Source: Entoloma clypeatum
Lineage: Eukaryota; Basidiomycota; Agaricomycetes; Agaricales; Entolomataceae
Direction: 5' to 3'
DNA: 64,000 bases
Assembly (NCBI GenBank): GCA_963565915.1
Contig: OY751493.1
Span: forward strand, 744,001 to 808,000
Shown: positions 21,569 through 32,705 of the stretch, piece by piece
Layout: each line of letters starts with the position of its first letter
Numbering within the stretch: the stretch's first letter is position 1
Translations under genes and position numbers: made by a program
Notes under the pieces: generated by a model
What the model was told of the DNA's origin: nothing
The model's input: the letters and a program-made list of their open reading frames with translations, nothing else
Databases searched by the model: none

Positions 21569-22975
21569 GTTTGAAGAGAAGTATATCAATTTTGAGTACA
21601 AAGAACTCTTTGCCTGGGCTCTGCTGTACCTACTCCCTTGGCCGATCTCGCGTTGCTTGAAATACTGGCAGAACACAGCAGGTAAAATCACAATCCGTCC
21701 TCCAATCTCGCTTTTTTTGATGAAACAATCAGATTTAACAGTAGACACAGATAATCCCCTTTGGAAGCTACTCTGCCATCTGATCGAGGTCACTCTAGTC
21801 AGGACGATATTCGAAAACATGCAACAAATTCGTCTGGTCCCTTGGGAGACTGCATACGACCGGTTGTAGCCATCAATATCTGGTGCCGCGCCTTCCCGCT
21901 TGGCGTCGACCCATCTGGGCCACCGTCAGAAGTCAGAGTCTCCTTTCGACGACGCAAAGTTTTCTGCCTCATCCTACCCAGTCTCGCGTGCCTTCCCTCC
22001 GTTTTCTGGCAAGATAATACGGTTCATTTGTCTTTCCTATCGATCTATACACTGCTGACGCTACCGCAACCTTGTAGAATCCAGCCAATGCCGTCAAATG
22101 GACCCTTGGCACGCTTGTCCTCTGGTGCATACTCGTCCGACCAGGGTTCGTGTCCCTTCATTGGCCAGACGACCCTACGAGTAAGTCTTGGAGAACTTGG
22201 AGACGTGAAAAAGCAGTTATCGACCCCAGAGCCGACTCCGAGGCTGGGCTGATACAGTACAAGGGCATCGTGGATTACCTCTCCCTGTTCTTCTCTGTGA
22301 CCGTTCCTCTCAGTGAGTATTCGCCCTCATCCCACTCCGCCTCACTGACCGTGGAGTACACAGGCCCTCTCCTCCGCCAACCCTCAGAAGACTTCTTCGT
22401 TTGCATCCCGCTCTACTTCGCCCTCTCCCTCCTCCTCAAAATCTTGTACGAGCGCGTCTCCTGTACGGTTCTTGGTGACAGCCGTTTGGTCCGAGAAAAC
22501 ACGGGTTACCACAGACTGTGGGAGTGCAGATACTGGCCTACGGCCATATTCGGGAGAATGCAGAAAGAGCTGGAAAAGGCAGAACGGCATCGTGAGAAGA
22601 TGGAGAAGCAAGGTCAATTCTGGACGCCGGGCACAGAGTTGGTGATGTTCTTGGGCGGGATGGAGGAGAGCCATCGGTTTTTGACGTAAGTTCATGTTCT
22701 TCTCTTGTCTTGGTTTTTTCAGAGACGAATGCTCATGTGATTTTATATCTAGCGAACGACCGAAATTCCTCGCCGCTCCAGAGATCCGTACTGGATCGGA
22801 GAACCCTATATTAAATCACACCTTAAACCAAACTCTTTTTATCTTGATTCTCCAGGTCGTTTGTCTCATTCTTCTTGGACCCCTCCTGAGTATTGCTTTT
22901 GACTTAAGCCTATTCTGGAGTCGCTTCCTGATTACCCTTGCCATCTTATTTTATTCCATTGCCATTGTCTGGTAG
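21569..22975 (+). CDS. Predicted multi-pass membrane protein, complete 3' end
   Basis: I do not recognise the family. Likely exons: 21569-21681, 21733 onward (end unresolved), 22078-22180, 22217-22312, 22364-22685 and 22723-22975 (stop). The first exon and start codon are unresolved. About six hydrophobic segments are visible: around W-A-L-L-Y-L-L-P-W; W-T-L-G-T-L-V-L-W; Y-L-S-L-F-F; F-V-C-I-P-L-Y-F-A-L-S; I-L-I-L-Q-V-V-C-L-I-L-L-G-P-L-L; and L-I-T-L-A-I-L-F-Y at the C-terminus. A hydrophilic Lys/Glu-rich loop (E-L-E-K-A-E-R-H) lies between the fourth and fifth. Two proposed introns (22181-22216, 36 nt; 22313-22363, 51 nt) are multiples of three without stops, so they could be retained. The gene is divergent from WDR59. 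Function unknown. Confidence 0.6.
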
Positions 22976-25452
22976 CGTGTAATTGTCAACTTTTTGAGGT
23001 TACGGTAAATGTGTTTATATGAAATCTTGTTCAAGTTCACAGCAACTCCTGTGCCCGATTTCCATTCAAGTTCTCGTATTCTTTTTTAGAACTACTGTAG
23101 CATTTCCTTACCAATATTATCCTTCCATCCTTCTCTTGTTAATCGTTTGATAATCGTACATGTCTACAATTGATTTGCATCGACTCTGTCGATCGCGCAG
23201 CTTTGCAGACCCCCTCGGATAGATCGGGGCCCCGTGTGTGATATGCCCGGACCGCCGTGGTGGGGCGCTTGAGTAGCATGAAGAAACCGGCGCCCCGTTC
23301 TCGGTACGCGGTTTTTCTTGAACGATGCCGCGACCAAGCCCCCCAGCAGCAAAGCGCACCCTGCCTCTTCAAGTTCCGCTTTCCTTCTTTTTATATCTTG
23401 CGTGTTTCTGCCAGAAATTGTTATACATTCGGGAGGATTTGAACGGTTTTAACTTTTGGCAGGTACAAGAATACATAGTGGTTCATTTTTATTATTATTT
23501 AAATCTTTCGGCCCTCAGGTGTAGGGAAGGGTGTGCCTTTCTGGTTGACGACAAGGCCGAGTATCCCACTTCCGAGTCCAGACGTGAATGGCTACGTCGC
23601 TTTTCTGCGGTGCATAAAATACTTGACTGTCTTTTTCATGTAATATTCGAGGACGGTATCCAGAGAAGCGAGCCCCAGAGACCGAAAACAAGCCACAGCG
23701 CGCCAGAGACAGAACACACAGCCATTCCAGACATCACTGATACACGGAACGGTGTGTTGCACAAGATACCGAGTTAGTGGCTTGTTGTGTTATGAGCAAT
23801 CCGAGTCTAGACGTGAGCAGCGATTTACACCCAGCCCTTAGCCGAGAATGCACATCCACTTCAACAGCTCGAAGATAGAGTCGATCTGATCCTCATCCAA
23901 GTGGCTCAAGCCCCGGAGTTAGATTAAAGACAGCATGCTATGGAGGCTGTTCAAGACAACTTACCTTAGCTGAGTCGTCCATAATCCTAATGAACTGTTG
24001 TATTCGCGGCAATCTCACATTTGAGGATAATCAGTCCAAAATCAGTCGAGAAGATGAGGCAACGTGGGATGTTGATGAGGCTGTTATCGTTAGTTGCAAA
24101 TAACTATCAACAAAGGCCCCCGTTGAACTTGAAGTTCTGCCACTTCAACGGTCATGAACTGCAAGTCGGATTGATGTCTCTCCACGAAAGCTGCTGTTAC
24201 GAATACACTGCCAAGCGAGGAAGGTTTTTCTGTTTTGTTTCCTTCCATTTCAATTTCACTCAACATTGGCACCGCCCTCAGGTACATGTCCTTGCAACAG
24301 CAATCCCGGCCGATGATCTTGACCGAATCTGGTCCATGTACCACCACCTTCCGAACTCCAAAATGCACGATACCGAGTCATTTTGATCTGGGTGGGTTAG
24401 TCTCCATATATTTTTTCCATCTACGAAATTCTCAATCAACCCTGAACAGTAGTCTTTCTATGCTGTTTTCTACTACATTTCATAGGCAATCGACTCCATG
24501 AGAAATGCAGTTGGATCTGCGCGTAACGACCGGAGATACGGCCTCGTTTATCATCTACGCCCACTGCTAATAGCCTGGGAGTGAAGCAGCTGCCAAGGCA
24601 TATCTCCCGTCAAAATCAGTTATTCGATGCAGTGGACATAGCTGTTCCTGCGTCTGGCTGGTCCCTCAGTAGCCCTTCTCCGCTATATAACCCCTGGACC
24701 ATCGCTCAGAGATGACAGAACAATTCCAACGACTTCTGCAATTCCCCTTTACGCCGACGCCTGCAAACAGTAATCTCCATCTCCCCTCCCCGTTACCTCT
24801 GACGACGACGCCGCCTTCAGGTAACGATGTGCCAGTGGCATCAAGCGCAACAACTATTTTCTCTTTGCCGTCACAAGCATCGAGCCAATACGGGCCGGCC
24901 GACTTTTCATGTGCGTGCATTCTCTTCCTCAACAACGACATAGCCTTTAACGTTGTTCCAGAAATATTGCCTTGACATATATTGTACAACCAGTCAACTT
25001 CACCAGAGCATAACCAACACACATCACTGCCGTCTGGTCGGTTGCCAGGAGTATGTCCACTTTCCGTAATCTCCACGCCCCGCTCACTACGCCACTACAT
25101 TTAGACGAAGGGAATATATATACATCGTGAAATTCTATTCAACAGCTGCCTGTACCGTCTGCTGAGCCCCACCATCATTGCACGTGACAAGTTCTTGCCA
25201 TGCAGATTTCGGCCTTCATTACTTCATTACTCTTCTATTTCTGCCTTTCTGCCTTTTCCCTGTATTCCTCTCGTAATAAACACATTATTTCTATCTTGGG
25301 CACCCATCATGTGCCTTCATCAGGAAAATGGGACCTCTAGGATAAGGTTAGATACTATGAGTGACCAGTGTTGCAAAATCACCTACAGTCGATGTTGTCC
25401 TAACCCATACCCCTTGCAACCTATACCCCCCTTAACCCATGTAGAAACCTAG
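22976..25452. other. Region without a convincing gene
   Basis: Several short open frames exist on both strands but none has recognisable domains. On the minus strand a conserved-looking 3' end (D-E-D-Q-I-D-S-I-F-E-L-L-K-W) reads at about 23845-23905. A piece at 24090-24368 might belong with it, but I could not join them with consistent splice phases. On the plus strand a TATATAA at 24684 lies only 28 bases before an ATG at 24712. This may be an unrecognised or decayed gene, or spacer before the transposon nest. Confidence 0.35.
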
Positions 25453-26475
25453 ACCGTAACTAGTGTTTCAAAGTCACATTAAGTCAAATTAATGACCTCA
25501 AAATTCATTAACCTGATTTGACTGAGTTAAGAATTTATCCTAGAAGGCCTTAACCTTGACTAAACTTTTATTAACCGGTCAAATTTTGAGATGAACATTT
25601 GAGGTATGGTTAAAACCAGTTTTAACCAGTTATTCTAGGTTATTTGATAAAATTAACCAGTTAAATTTGTTAACTTAGATTAATGCCAAAAAAAATACAA
25701 TAGGGGGTTTCATGATGGTGATTTTCTTTGATTTTTGATGCTTTTTCAGTTGCATTTTTTGTTCGGCCTTTGCCGATTTTTGGAAAAACAGACGTTGTTT
25801 TTTGAGGAGGTGAAAGGAGCTCTTTTGCATCGATTTCAAGCGTTTTTCGACTCCTTTTTCATTCCCTCTTTTGCAAATGGTTATTTATTTATTTTATGAT
25901 TACATGATTGGAAATAAGCCCCTATCTCGTTGTGTCGTCGTCCGTATCAGCCTTGCAACCTGTCAAACACCCTTTCAAAATTAATTCAAATGACCTGAAA
26001 ACACTCGAAGGTTGACCCTCCCCCTTCCAAGGAGGCTCCAGGCAACCCTACAGACAAGAAGCCCTGAGCAAAGCCAAGCATCAGCAAACCCCGATTTTTC
26101 CTGAAGATTGTTGCAGCTGGCCTATGTTCTGTGCAGCTCTTCGCAGCACTGTTGAGCTAAAGTTTAAGCTTTGAAGATCTTTAGAGATGAAGTATAAAAT
26201 TTGAAAGCCTTTGCAGAGCTAGTAGGTGATACAGTTTCTACAGAGTCATATATAGATCTTAAGGAAATACAGAGCTCTGTAAAAGTAACTAGAAACCCTT
26301 TAGAACATCTTCATAGAAACATGACAATATGAAAAAACGGGTTGGAAAATTTTCATTGAGTCCAGGTGCTACGACATGAAAAATGTGTAAGAAAATGTGT
26401 CGCATGTCCTGACATTCTCGCAAGTCCTCATATGTCTCTCTGTGCATCATAACTCTCGTCCCCACCTGCGCCGGC

Positions 26476-29400
26476 TAGGCAATGGCACAGATACAGATAA
26501 CCCGTGAGGGTTACAGATACAGATAACATGTGAGTACGGATACAGGTAGCCACGAAGAAGTCATGTACCCGTGAACTATAATTGCTGTATTGAGACATCA
26601 GTTTTGCCAAGGCATGCTGGCACATTGTTCTATACATTTTTACAGCTACCATCACATCTCCAACTCAAATCAACACAACAGATCCGTATTCATCACATGA
26701 CAATGCCAAAGTCCATCAAGTCCATGAAATCTACCTCGGGCTCTCTCAAATCTCTCAAATCTCTCACGACCAAAGCCAAGGGTGTGGTCTCAGCTGTCAA
26801 ATGAAAGGCATCAGCCCTTCTCAGTCCATCAAAGAAGGCGAAGCAGAAAAGGAAAGACCCACCCAAGGACGACACATCATCTGCTGGCAGCTTGCCTAAT
26901 GACTCCGATACTGATGATCCTAAACCTTCATCAGATAAGCAACGTGGCCGAAAAGCTGAAGTAATCGATGTACCTGATGACAGTGACAACATTGAGGAAG
27001 CTGCCGAGGACTCTGAGGCTGAACTCAGTAAGTTCGAAGGATTTTTACAAAAGAAGTTGACTGCTTACAAGGGTTGAAACCAGAACGAACCAGTGAAAAA
27101 TGGACCTCTGCTGTTTATGCATTCTATGACCCTATTCCTGAGATTGTCTACGACAAGGGACAACGCGCTCACCAATTCAAGTGTTCGGTGAGAGGGTGCA
27201 AGTATAAGGCACATCATTTTCTCAACACGCGTGATAAATTGTCGACCAGTAATCTAATAAAACATGTCAAAACATGTTGGGGGAGGATGTTTGGAAAGCT
27301 GCAAAGGAATGTCGAAACGCTGCCGAGGCGTGAGAGAACATTGTTGACCCCTTGAATATTAATGGATCTATTACGGCCAGCTTTCAGCGAAAGGGCAAGG
27401 GCAAGATGACATTCTCTCACCGGCAGCACACCCGAACTGAGACAAAGTATGTTTAACGTTGCTACATAAAATCACGTTGACGATTCATGTGACCAGAGCC
27501 GAAATCGTTCGCTGGGTGGCCGAAAGTAATCGTCCCTTCAAGATTGTTGAGGATCGAGGCTTTCAATGCTTGATAAAAACTGGATGGCCTGAGTACTGGA
27601 TCCCATCGGCTTCGACAGTCTCACAAGATGTGAAGCTTGTCTTCGGCAGGACACATGAACGTATCACAAAGATGCTACAGGTAAGCTCGTCAGGCTCGAT
27701 GTATCAAGATATAAATCTGATGTAGCAAAGGAGTATGAAGGTTCCATAAACTTCGCAACTGACGCATGGACTTCGCTGAATCATTATGCTTATGTTGTGT
27801 TAACTGCCCAATATGAAATACAAGGCTCACCGATTTTGATTGTTCTTGATGTGGTTGAGGTTCCAGAGGTATGTAGCTATATTTGCCATGTTAACATCAC
27901 TAAGACGACGACAATCCAGTCGCATACCGGTTTGAACTTGGCATTGGCATTTGCGAGCATCCTGAAGGACTTTGGTATTGAACATAATGTCAGTCTTCTT
28001 CATGGGTGATGAGCAAACACTTACTTGATGTTCACTATGGTCCAGATCCTTAGCGTTACCTGTGATAACGCCTCGAATAACAATATGATGACGGAGGCAT
28101 TGGATAAACACGTACCGGCATTTTACGTAGTGAACCGGACTCGATGTTTCCTACACATTCTCAATCTTGTTGCCAAGTCACTCCTGAAGCAATTTGATAT
28201 GAGGATCGTGAGCGACGATGCTGAGCTGTCTGAAGAGGAGCAAGAATTATTGGACTTTGAAAAGGACCTGGAAAGTGAAGAACATACTACAATTGACGAG
28301 AATGATGATGACGATGTCGAGGCCAACAACGACATGGAGGGGTGGGTTGACAAAATTGAGGCACTCACGGAGCAGGAGCAGCAAACACTCCATGAAGCGA
28401 TACGTCCTGTCTGATGTGTCCTTGTTAAGGTGAGGGCATCCAACTGCAGTTTCAAGTTGAAGCCTTACCTCTCCTCTGGCTACGCGGGCTCTCATTCAAA
28501 ATCATCCACTTGACAACACATTTGCTCCCTGCGTGGAAGGAAACTCTGCTGCTACTGAAGCTGGCTGTTCATATCATGCCGCATGATGTGTCCACCCGCT
28601 GGAATTCGACATATGACATGATTAGTTTTGCAATCGAACATCATGAAGCTATAACAAAACTTACCGCCGAGCAGTCCAACAAATTGCGGGAGTACGAGTT
28701 GTTGAATGAGGAGTGGAAGATTGCGGAAGAGTTGGCGAACATGTTGAAGGTGAGAAAACATGGACCCACAAGCACCCGTTCCCACGTCAGATATCCCTCT
28801 GCCCTGGGCGCGCAAGCACCCATTCTCACGGCAAACCCTTGGTCCTGAGCGATGCGTCCAGGCGCTTTCTGTCTTCCCACCACCTTCCCATTCCACTGCT
28901 GACTCGCAGTATCCTAGGCCTTGAAGGATGCGACGACTCTTTTCTCTCGGGGAACACCCAACCTACCCTACATGATCCCTGTAATGGATCATATTGACAC
29001 TCTCTTCACCAATGCCATGAAACCAACTGCCAATGGTCCAGCAATGCGCGCTGCTGTTGCGGCCGCGAAGAAAACCCTCAACCGATACTATTCGCTCACG
29101 GACCACTCCGAAGTATATAGGATTGCGATGAGTACATTCTTTTTTATGCTCAAACAAACCTAAAGCTAATGAATCTAACGTAGTTCTTCATCCCCGCCAT
29201 AAGCTCACCTACTTCAAGGACACCCACTGGGAGACAGAATGGATCGATACAGCACGCGACTTGGTTCACAATGAATTCAACCGCTCGTATACCTGCCACT
29301 CCGATGAGGACAAGACATCGTCATCGGATAGCTCGTCTAGTGATGACACGGAGATACTGGTTAAAAAAACTGTACGTTATCACTCCTTTTTGAGCCCCCC

Positions 29401-30207
29401 CCCTCCATCATCAACGCCACGCGACCTGCGCTGCCTCGAGGGCAGTTTTGCCCCTCCTTGCCACCTTCCGCTGCCTAGTCGCATGGACGCAGTCTCTCCT
29501 CTCCCGCTTGACCTATTACTCTTACTCAGCTGATACATATTGCATGCAGTTGTCAACCTCAGGAAATATGTTCGATGATCTCTTTGAATTCAAAGCAAGA
29601 TCGTCATCGCAGGTTGTTGACAAACTGCAGCTCTACCTTTTGACTAAGCCTGAAAATGTCGTAGACCCACTCAAATGGTGGTATGAGAAAAGGAAGACAT
29701 ACCCCCAACTCTACCGAATGGCTCTAGACTATTTGATGATACCTGGTATGTTCTATTTCTTTTCATCAACCACGTACTCATTTTGCCAACTGCTAGCGAC
29801 TTCGGTTAACATTGAGCGGCTCTTCAGCCGTGGTCGTTTGATTCTGTCGCATACACACAGTCGCCTTTCAACTACTTCAACGTGCGCACTGCTTTGCTTG
29901 GGGTCCTGGAGTGTGATGGGACTGGTAAAGGATGAGGATGTCACTAGTGTAGGGATGATGGATGATGTTGCAGGCCAGATTGAGCTAGACCAACTTGCGA
30001 AACGCCTCAACAAGTAGTACAATCTTTATTTTAGTAATGTTCCTTTTTAGCTTCGCTATTGGTATATATCCATGTGGGAACCCGCACCCGCAAAAATCCT
30101 GCAGTACCCATAGTATGTACACCCACGGATACATGGATATTGAGCCGTGCAGATATGGGTATGGGTGGCCAGTGGGGTATCCATAGGAGTACCCGTGCCA
30201 TTGCCTA
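26476..30207 (+). mobile_element. hAT element with its own transposase (3.7 kb)
   Basis: The inverted ends are TAGGCAATGGCAC at 26476 and its complement GTGCCATTGCCTA at 30195-30207. The flanks are GCGCCGGC (26468-26475) and GCGCCGGT (30208-30215), an 8-bp duplication matching at 7 of 8. Subterminal GGATAC/TACCCG-like hexamers lie inside both ends. It encodes a BED-finger hAT transposase. It is inserted in a GA-rich minisatellite of the Harbinger element: the left flank CTCGTCCCCACCTG and the right flank join into the repeat unit seen in complement at about 30700-30750. Confidence 0.9.
26697..30017 (+). pseudogene. hAT transposase, spliced and damaged
   Basis: The gene runs from a Lys/Ser-rich N-terminus (26697) through a BED zinc finger at about 27170-27290 (F-K-C-S-V-R-G-C then H-V-K-T-C-W), a catalytic core with A-T-D-A-W at about 27760 and C-D-N-A-S-N-N at about 28065, R-W-N-S-T at about 28597, to the hAT C-terminal dimerisation domain at 29795-29900 (V-N-I-E-R-L-F-S-R-G-R). 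Several introns have good GT-AG signals (for example 27681-27725). An in-frame TGA at about 26805 and a frame break near 27073 interrupt the N-terminal part, and the region 29160-29370 needs joining. This transposase family cuts and pastes its own element. It is probably inactive as read. Confidence 0.8.
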
Positions 30208-30364
30208 GCGCCGGTGCGTGTGCTGGCATTTCTCATGTACCTCACCCGCCCGTCATCCCTCTCCCTCTTGAGCACGCGGTCCTCTGTGCATCTTCTGCCG
30301 TCCTTGTATCTGTGCATTGTGGTGGCCAGTGGGGTATCCACGGGAGTACACGTGCCATTGCCTA
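30165..30364. repeat. Duplicated right terminus of the hAT element
   Basis: The final 43 bases of the hAT (30165-30207, GTGGCCAGTGGGG...ATTGCCTA) recur with a few substitutions at 30322-30364, both ending in CCATTGCCTAG. Between them lie 114 bases of minisatellite-like sequence. The second copy may be the end of an older hAT insertion in the same repeat. Confidence 0.8.
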
Positions 30365-30790
30365 GAGACACATGGGCAACGGTATGGGGGATGTGTGGGG
30401 GGGAACGGTGGGATGCGCAAGACCGGTAAGTACCTCACCATTCATGTCATGTCACGCCACTGATGAAACACATGAGAACGGCATGGCACGCAGGGTACAC
30501 ACAAAAACAGAGGGACGGCATGCTCGAGAGGGAGAAGGAGAGGGACTGCGGGCGGGCAAGGGACATGAGAAACACCAGTACATGCACAGTGCAGGCGGGG
30601 ACTGCGAGGGACGATGCACAGGTACAAGGACGGCAGAAGGCATGCAGGGGACCGCGTGCTCAAGAGGGAGAGGGACGATGAGCGGGCGAGGGACATGAGA
30701 AATGCCAGCACACATGCCGGCACAGGTGGGGACGAGAGGTACGATGTGCAGATGAGGGACAATGCGCAGGCAAGTGGAAATAGAAGACGC
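30208..30790. repeat. GA-rich minisatellite with inverted arms
   Basis: Sequence 30210-30320 is largely the reverse complement of about 30607-30735 (shared CCGCGTGCTCAAGAGGGAGA and GGACATGAGAAATGCCAGCA segments). Related shorter units recur at about 30520-30600. The arms could form a hairpin. No coding potential is credible. Confidence 0.7.
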
Positions 30791-31152
30791 AGGTGAGGGA
30801 GATATGTCAATACTATTGTCTGTTGTGGCACCATGGAAAAAATATACATTTTTCATTATCAAACACATTGATAAAATGGAAAGTCTCTATGACTATAAGC
30901 TGTAACAGAGTCTGGAGGCCTATGAAGGTGTACACAATCTGTGGAGGCCAGAAAGGATGATAGTGAAAGTGTGTAGAGCTGCAAAAGATGGTAGTGAAGC
31001 TGCACAGAGCTTTTGCAGAGCTGCATGTAGCATATACCTTGTCTTTGGAACTTCAGCCCTGCAAGAATCTGCACAGACCTGCACAGAGCCGCCTAGTCCA
31101 CCCAGGGTTTGCTGATGGCCAATTGAGTGGGAGAAGAACAAGAGGTGGACAG

Positions 31153-32677
31153 TGTTGGCAATTGCATACCTGAACCACAATCCAAAGTTTTGGATTAAGC
31201 TCTTCAGTGATTCGACCTCCGAAGCCAAACAAGAAAAACATCGCAAGGTCCAGAATGGAGACGGAAAGCTTATTCTATTTGGAGAACTCGCAAACACTAT
31301 CTTCACATCCAACTCGGATTCTGTAACTGAAGCCATCCACGAACAGTACGCTGCCGATGTCTCATGTTACGCAAAATCCACGCAACAACAGTTCTCTCAG
31401 TTGGTGTCTGAGCAAAAGGCTGTTACCACCTCCAGGTTAACAAGATTTGTACTACAGGCTTAAAAAAACTTACCAAGAATATCGTGCACAGTTCAAGGAG
31501 ACAGGAGGGGGAATTAAAGAAGGGAAAACAGCTAGAAACCTCAAACGTGAGTTTGGAATACTATGTCATATGATCAGCTGCTCACTGTACTTGCTCGTTC
31601 CAGAGAAGATCAGGAATGAATGGCCATTCGATGAAGACCTTCACAACATATGGTCTGAATTACCAAACTATAACCCAGTCGGTTGAGCAACTCACAACCT
31701 GGCCAGGACTTTAGTCAGCAAGCCAGTTCTCTTTTCACTGGGGCAGCATCAACAGCCGGCAATGATGGCAATCACACGAGTGGCATTGATGAGTTTGCGA
31801 GTCACGGTAGTGCAACATTGGAAGATCTTTACTTTGATATGGAGCAGTCGTATGTGGGAGAGCCTGACAAACTTAGGCGACAGGAAGTCACAGCCACAGG
31901 GCTTGGTTGGGGCGATGATGATGGATTGAAGGAGAAGGAGCCTACCAGTTCTATGGTGAGTGAAGTGGTAGTTTATGAATTAGGACAAAAAAAAACTCTC
32001 CATAGGTTACAAAACCTCCCACCCCTTCCAGCACCCATCCTGTCGCTGACCTCAAAACTGCTCATGACCCGCTTTCGAGATCAGTCCAAGGTGACGGTAG
32101 CTCGTGCTTGAGCTGAAGCTCAACCCCTGGAAAGGCCAAACTGGAACATAAAGGGGTCAAGGGAAAGATGGGCCACACAGGGAAGAAGCGAGATATAGAT
32201 GCATCTTTCGATGAAATCCATATTTGGGAGATCCAGGACATGGCAGAGCGGCGTGCAGACAAGATGAAGCTCCGCCTGAAGCAGCTTGAGCTTGAGAAGC
32301 AGAAGCATGAAGGAAAGCTCTGCAAACATGAATTGAACATGCATATGCAGGAGTTGGAGACACAGAAGCAAAGTCAACAGTTGGAGATGATGAGAATGAT
32401 GTTTGAAATGGCACCAACTTTGCAAGCGAGCCGCATGTCGCCACCAGGAAACAGTGGCATTGGGTCAAGCACCACTCTGTTTGGATCATCATTCATGTCT
32501 GCACCTGCAATGAATGTCAACATTTGGAATATGTCAGCTCAGGAGGCCGATGGTTTCACCTTGAATGACTTTACAGGACTGTTGCCAGACACTCAGACAC
32601 TGCCAGATCTTGGAGGTGGTCAATCTTCTCTCAATAGTCTTTCTGACATCAGATTTCCAGATTTCGGAGGAGCATAG
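31153..32677 (+). pseudogene. Harbinger partner protein (Myb/SANT-like with coiled coil)
   Basis: The reading runs through several exons or broken frames. An N-terminal part (31160-31440) reads N-H-N-P-K-F-W-I-K-L-F and continues into L-K-K-T-Y-Q-E-Y-R (from 31450), then W-P-F-D-E-D-L-H-N-I-W with L-P-N-Y-N-P-V-G (to 31680), typical of the Myb/SANT-like partner of fungal Harbinger transposases. A Ser/Gly-rich linker follows. A strongly helical coiled coil lies at 32230-32400 (Glu/Lys/Gln/Met-rich, D-M-A-E-R-R-A-D-K-M). In PIF/Harbinger systems this partner binds DNA and helps bring the transposase to the ends. Frame changes near 31440, 31530-31600 and 31960-32110 could be introns or damage. 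Confidence 0.65.
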
Positions 32678-32705
32678 AGATTAATTAATATATTTCAGAA
32701 TAGTA

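Larger units (their letters stand above)
14000..22949. repeat. Second copy of the ~8.95-kb near-identical duplication
   Basis: It matches 4848-13799. From 22950 on, this copy continues into unique sequence (the end of the membrane-protein gene), whereas copy 1 ends in N at that exact point. See the first copy for the interpretation. Confidence 0.95.

Noticed and set aside
23117..23359. Minus-strand frame beginning at a GTG or CTG codon
   Set aside because: It has no ATG, no domain and no supported splice sites.
28510..28848. Host gene candidate in the middle of the hAT
   Set aside because: The residues (S-T-R-W-N-S-T and others) belong to the hAT transposase core.
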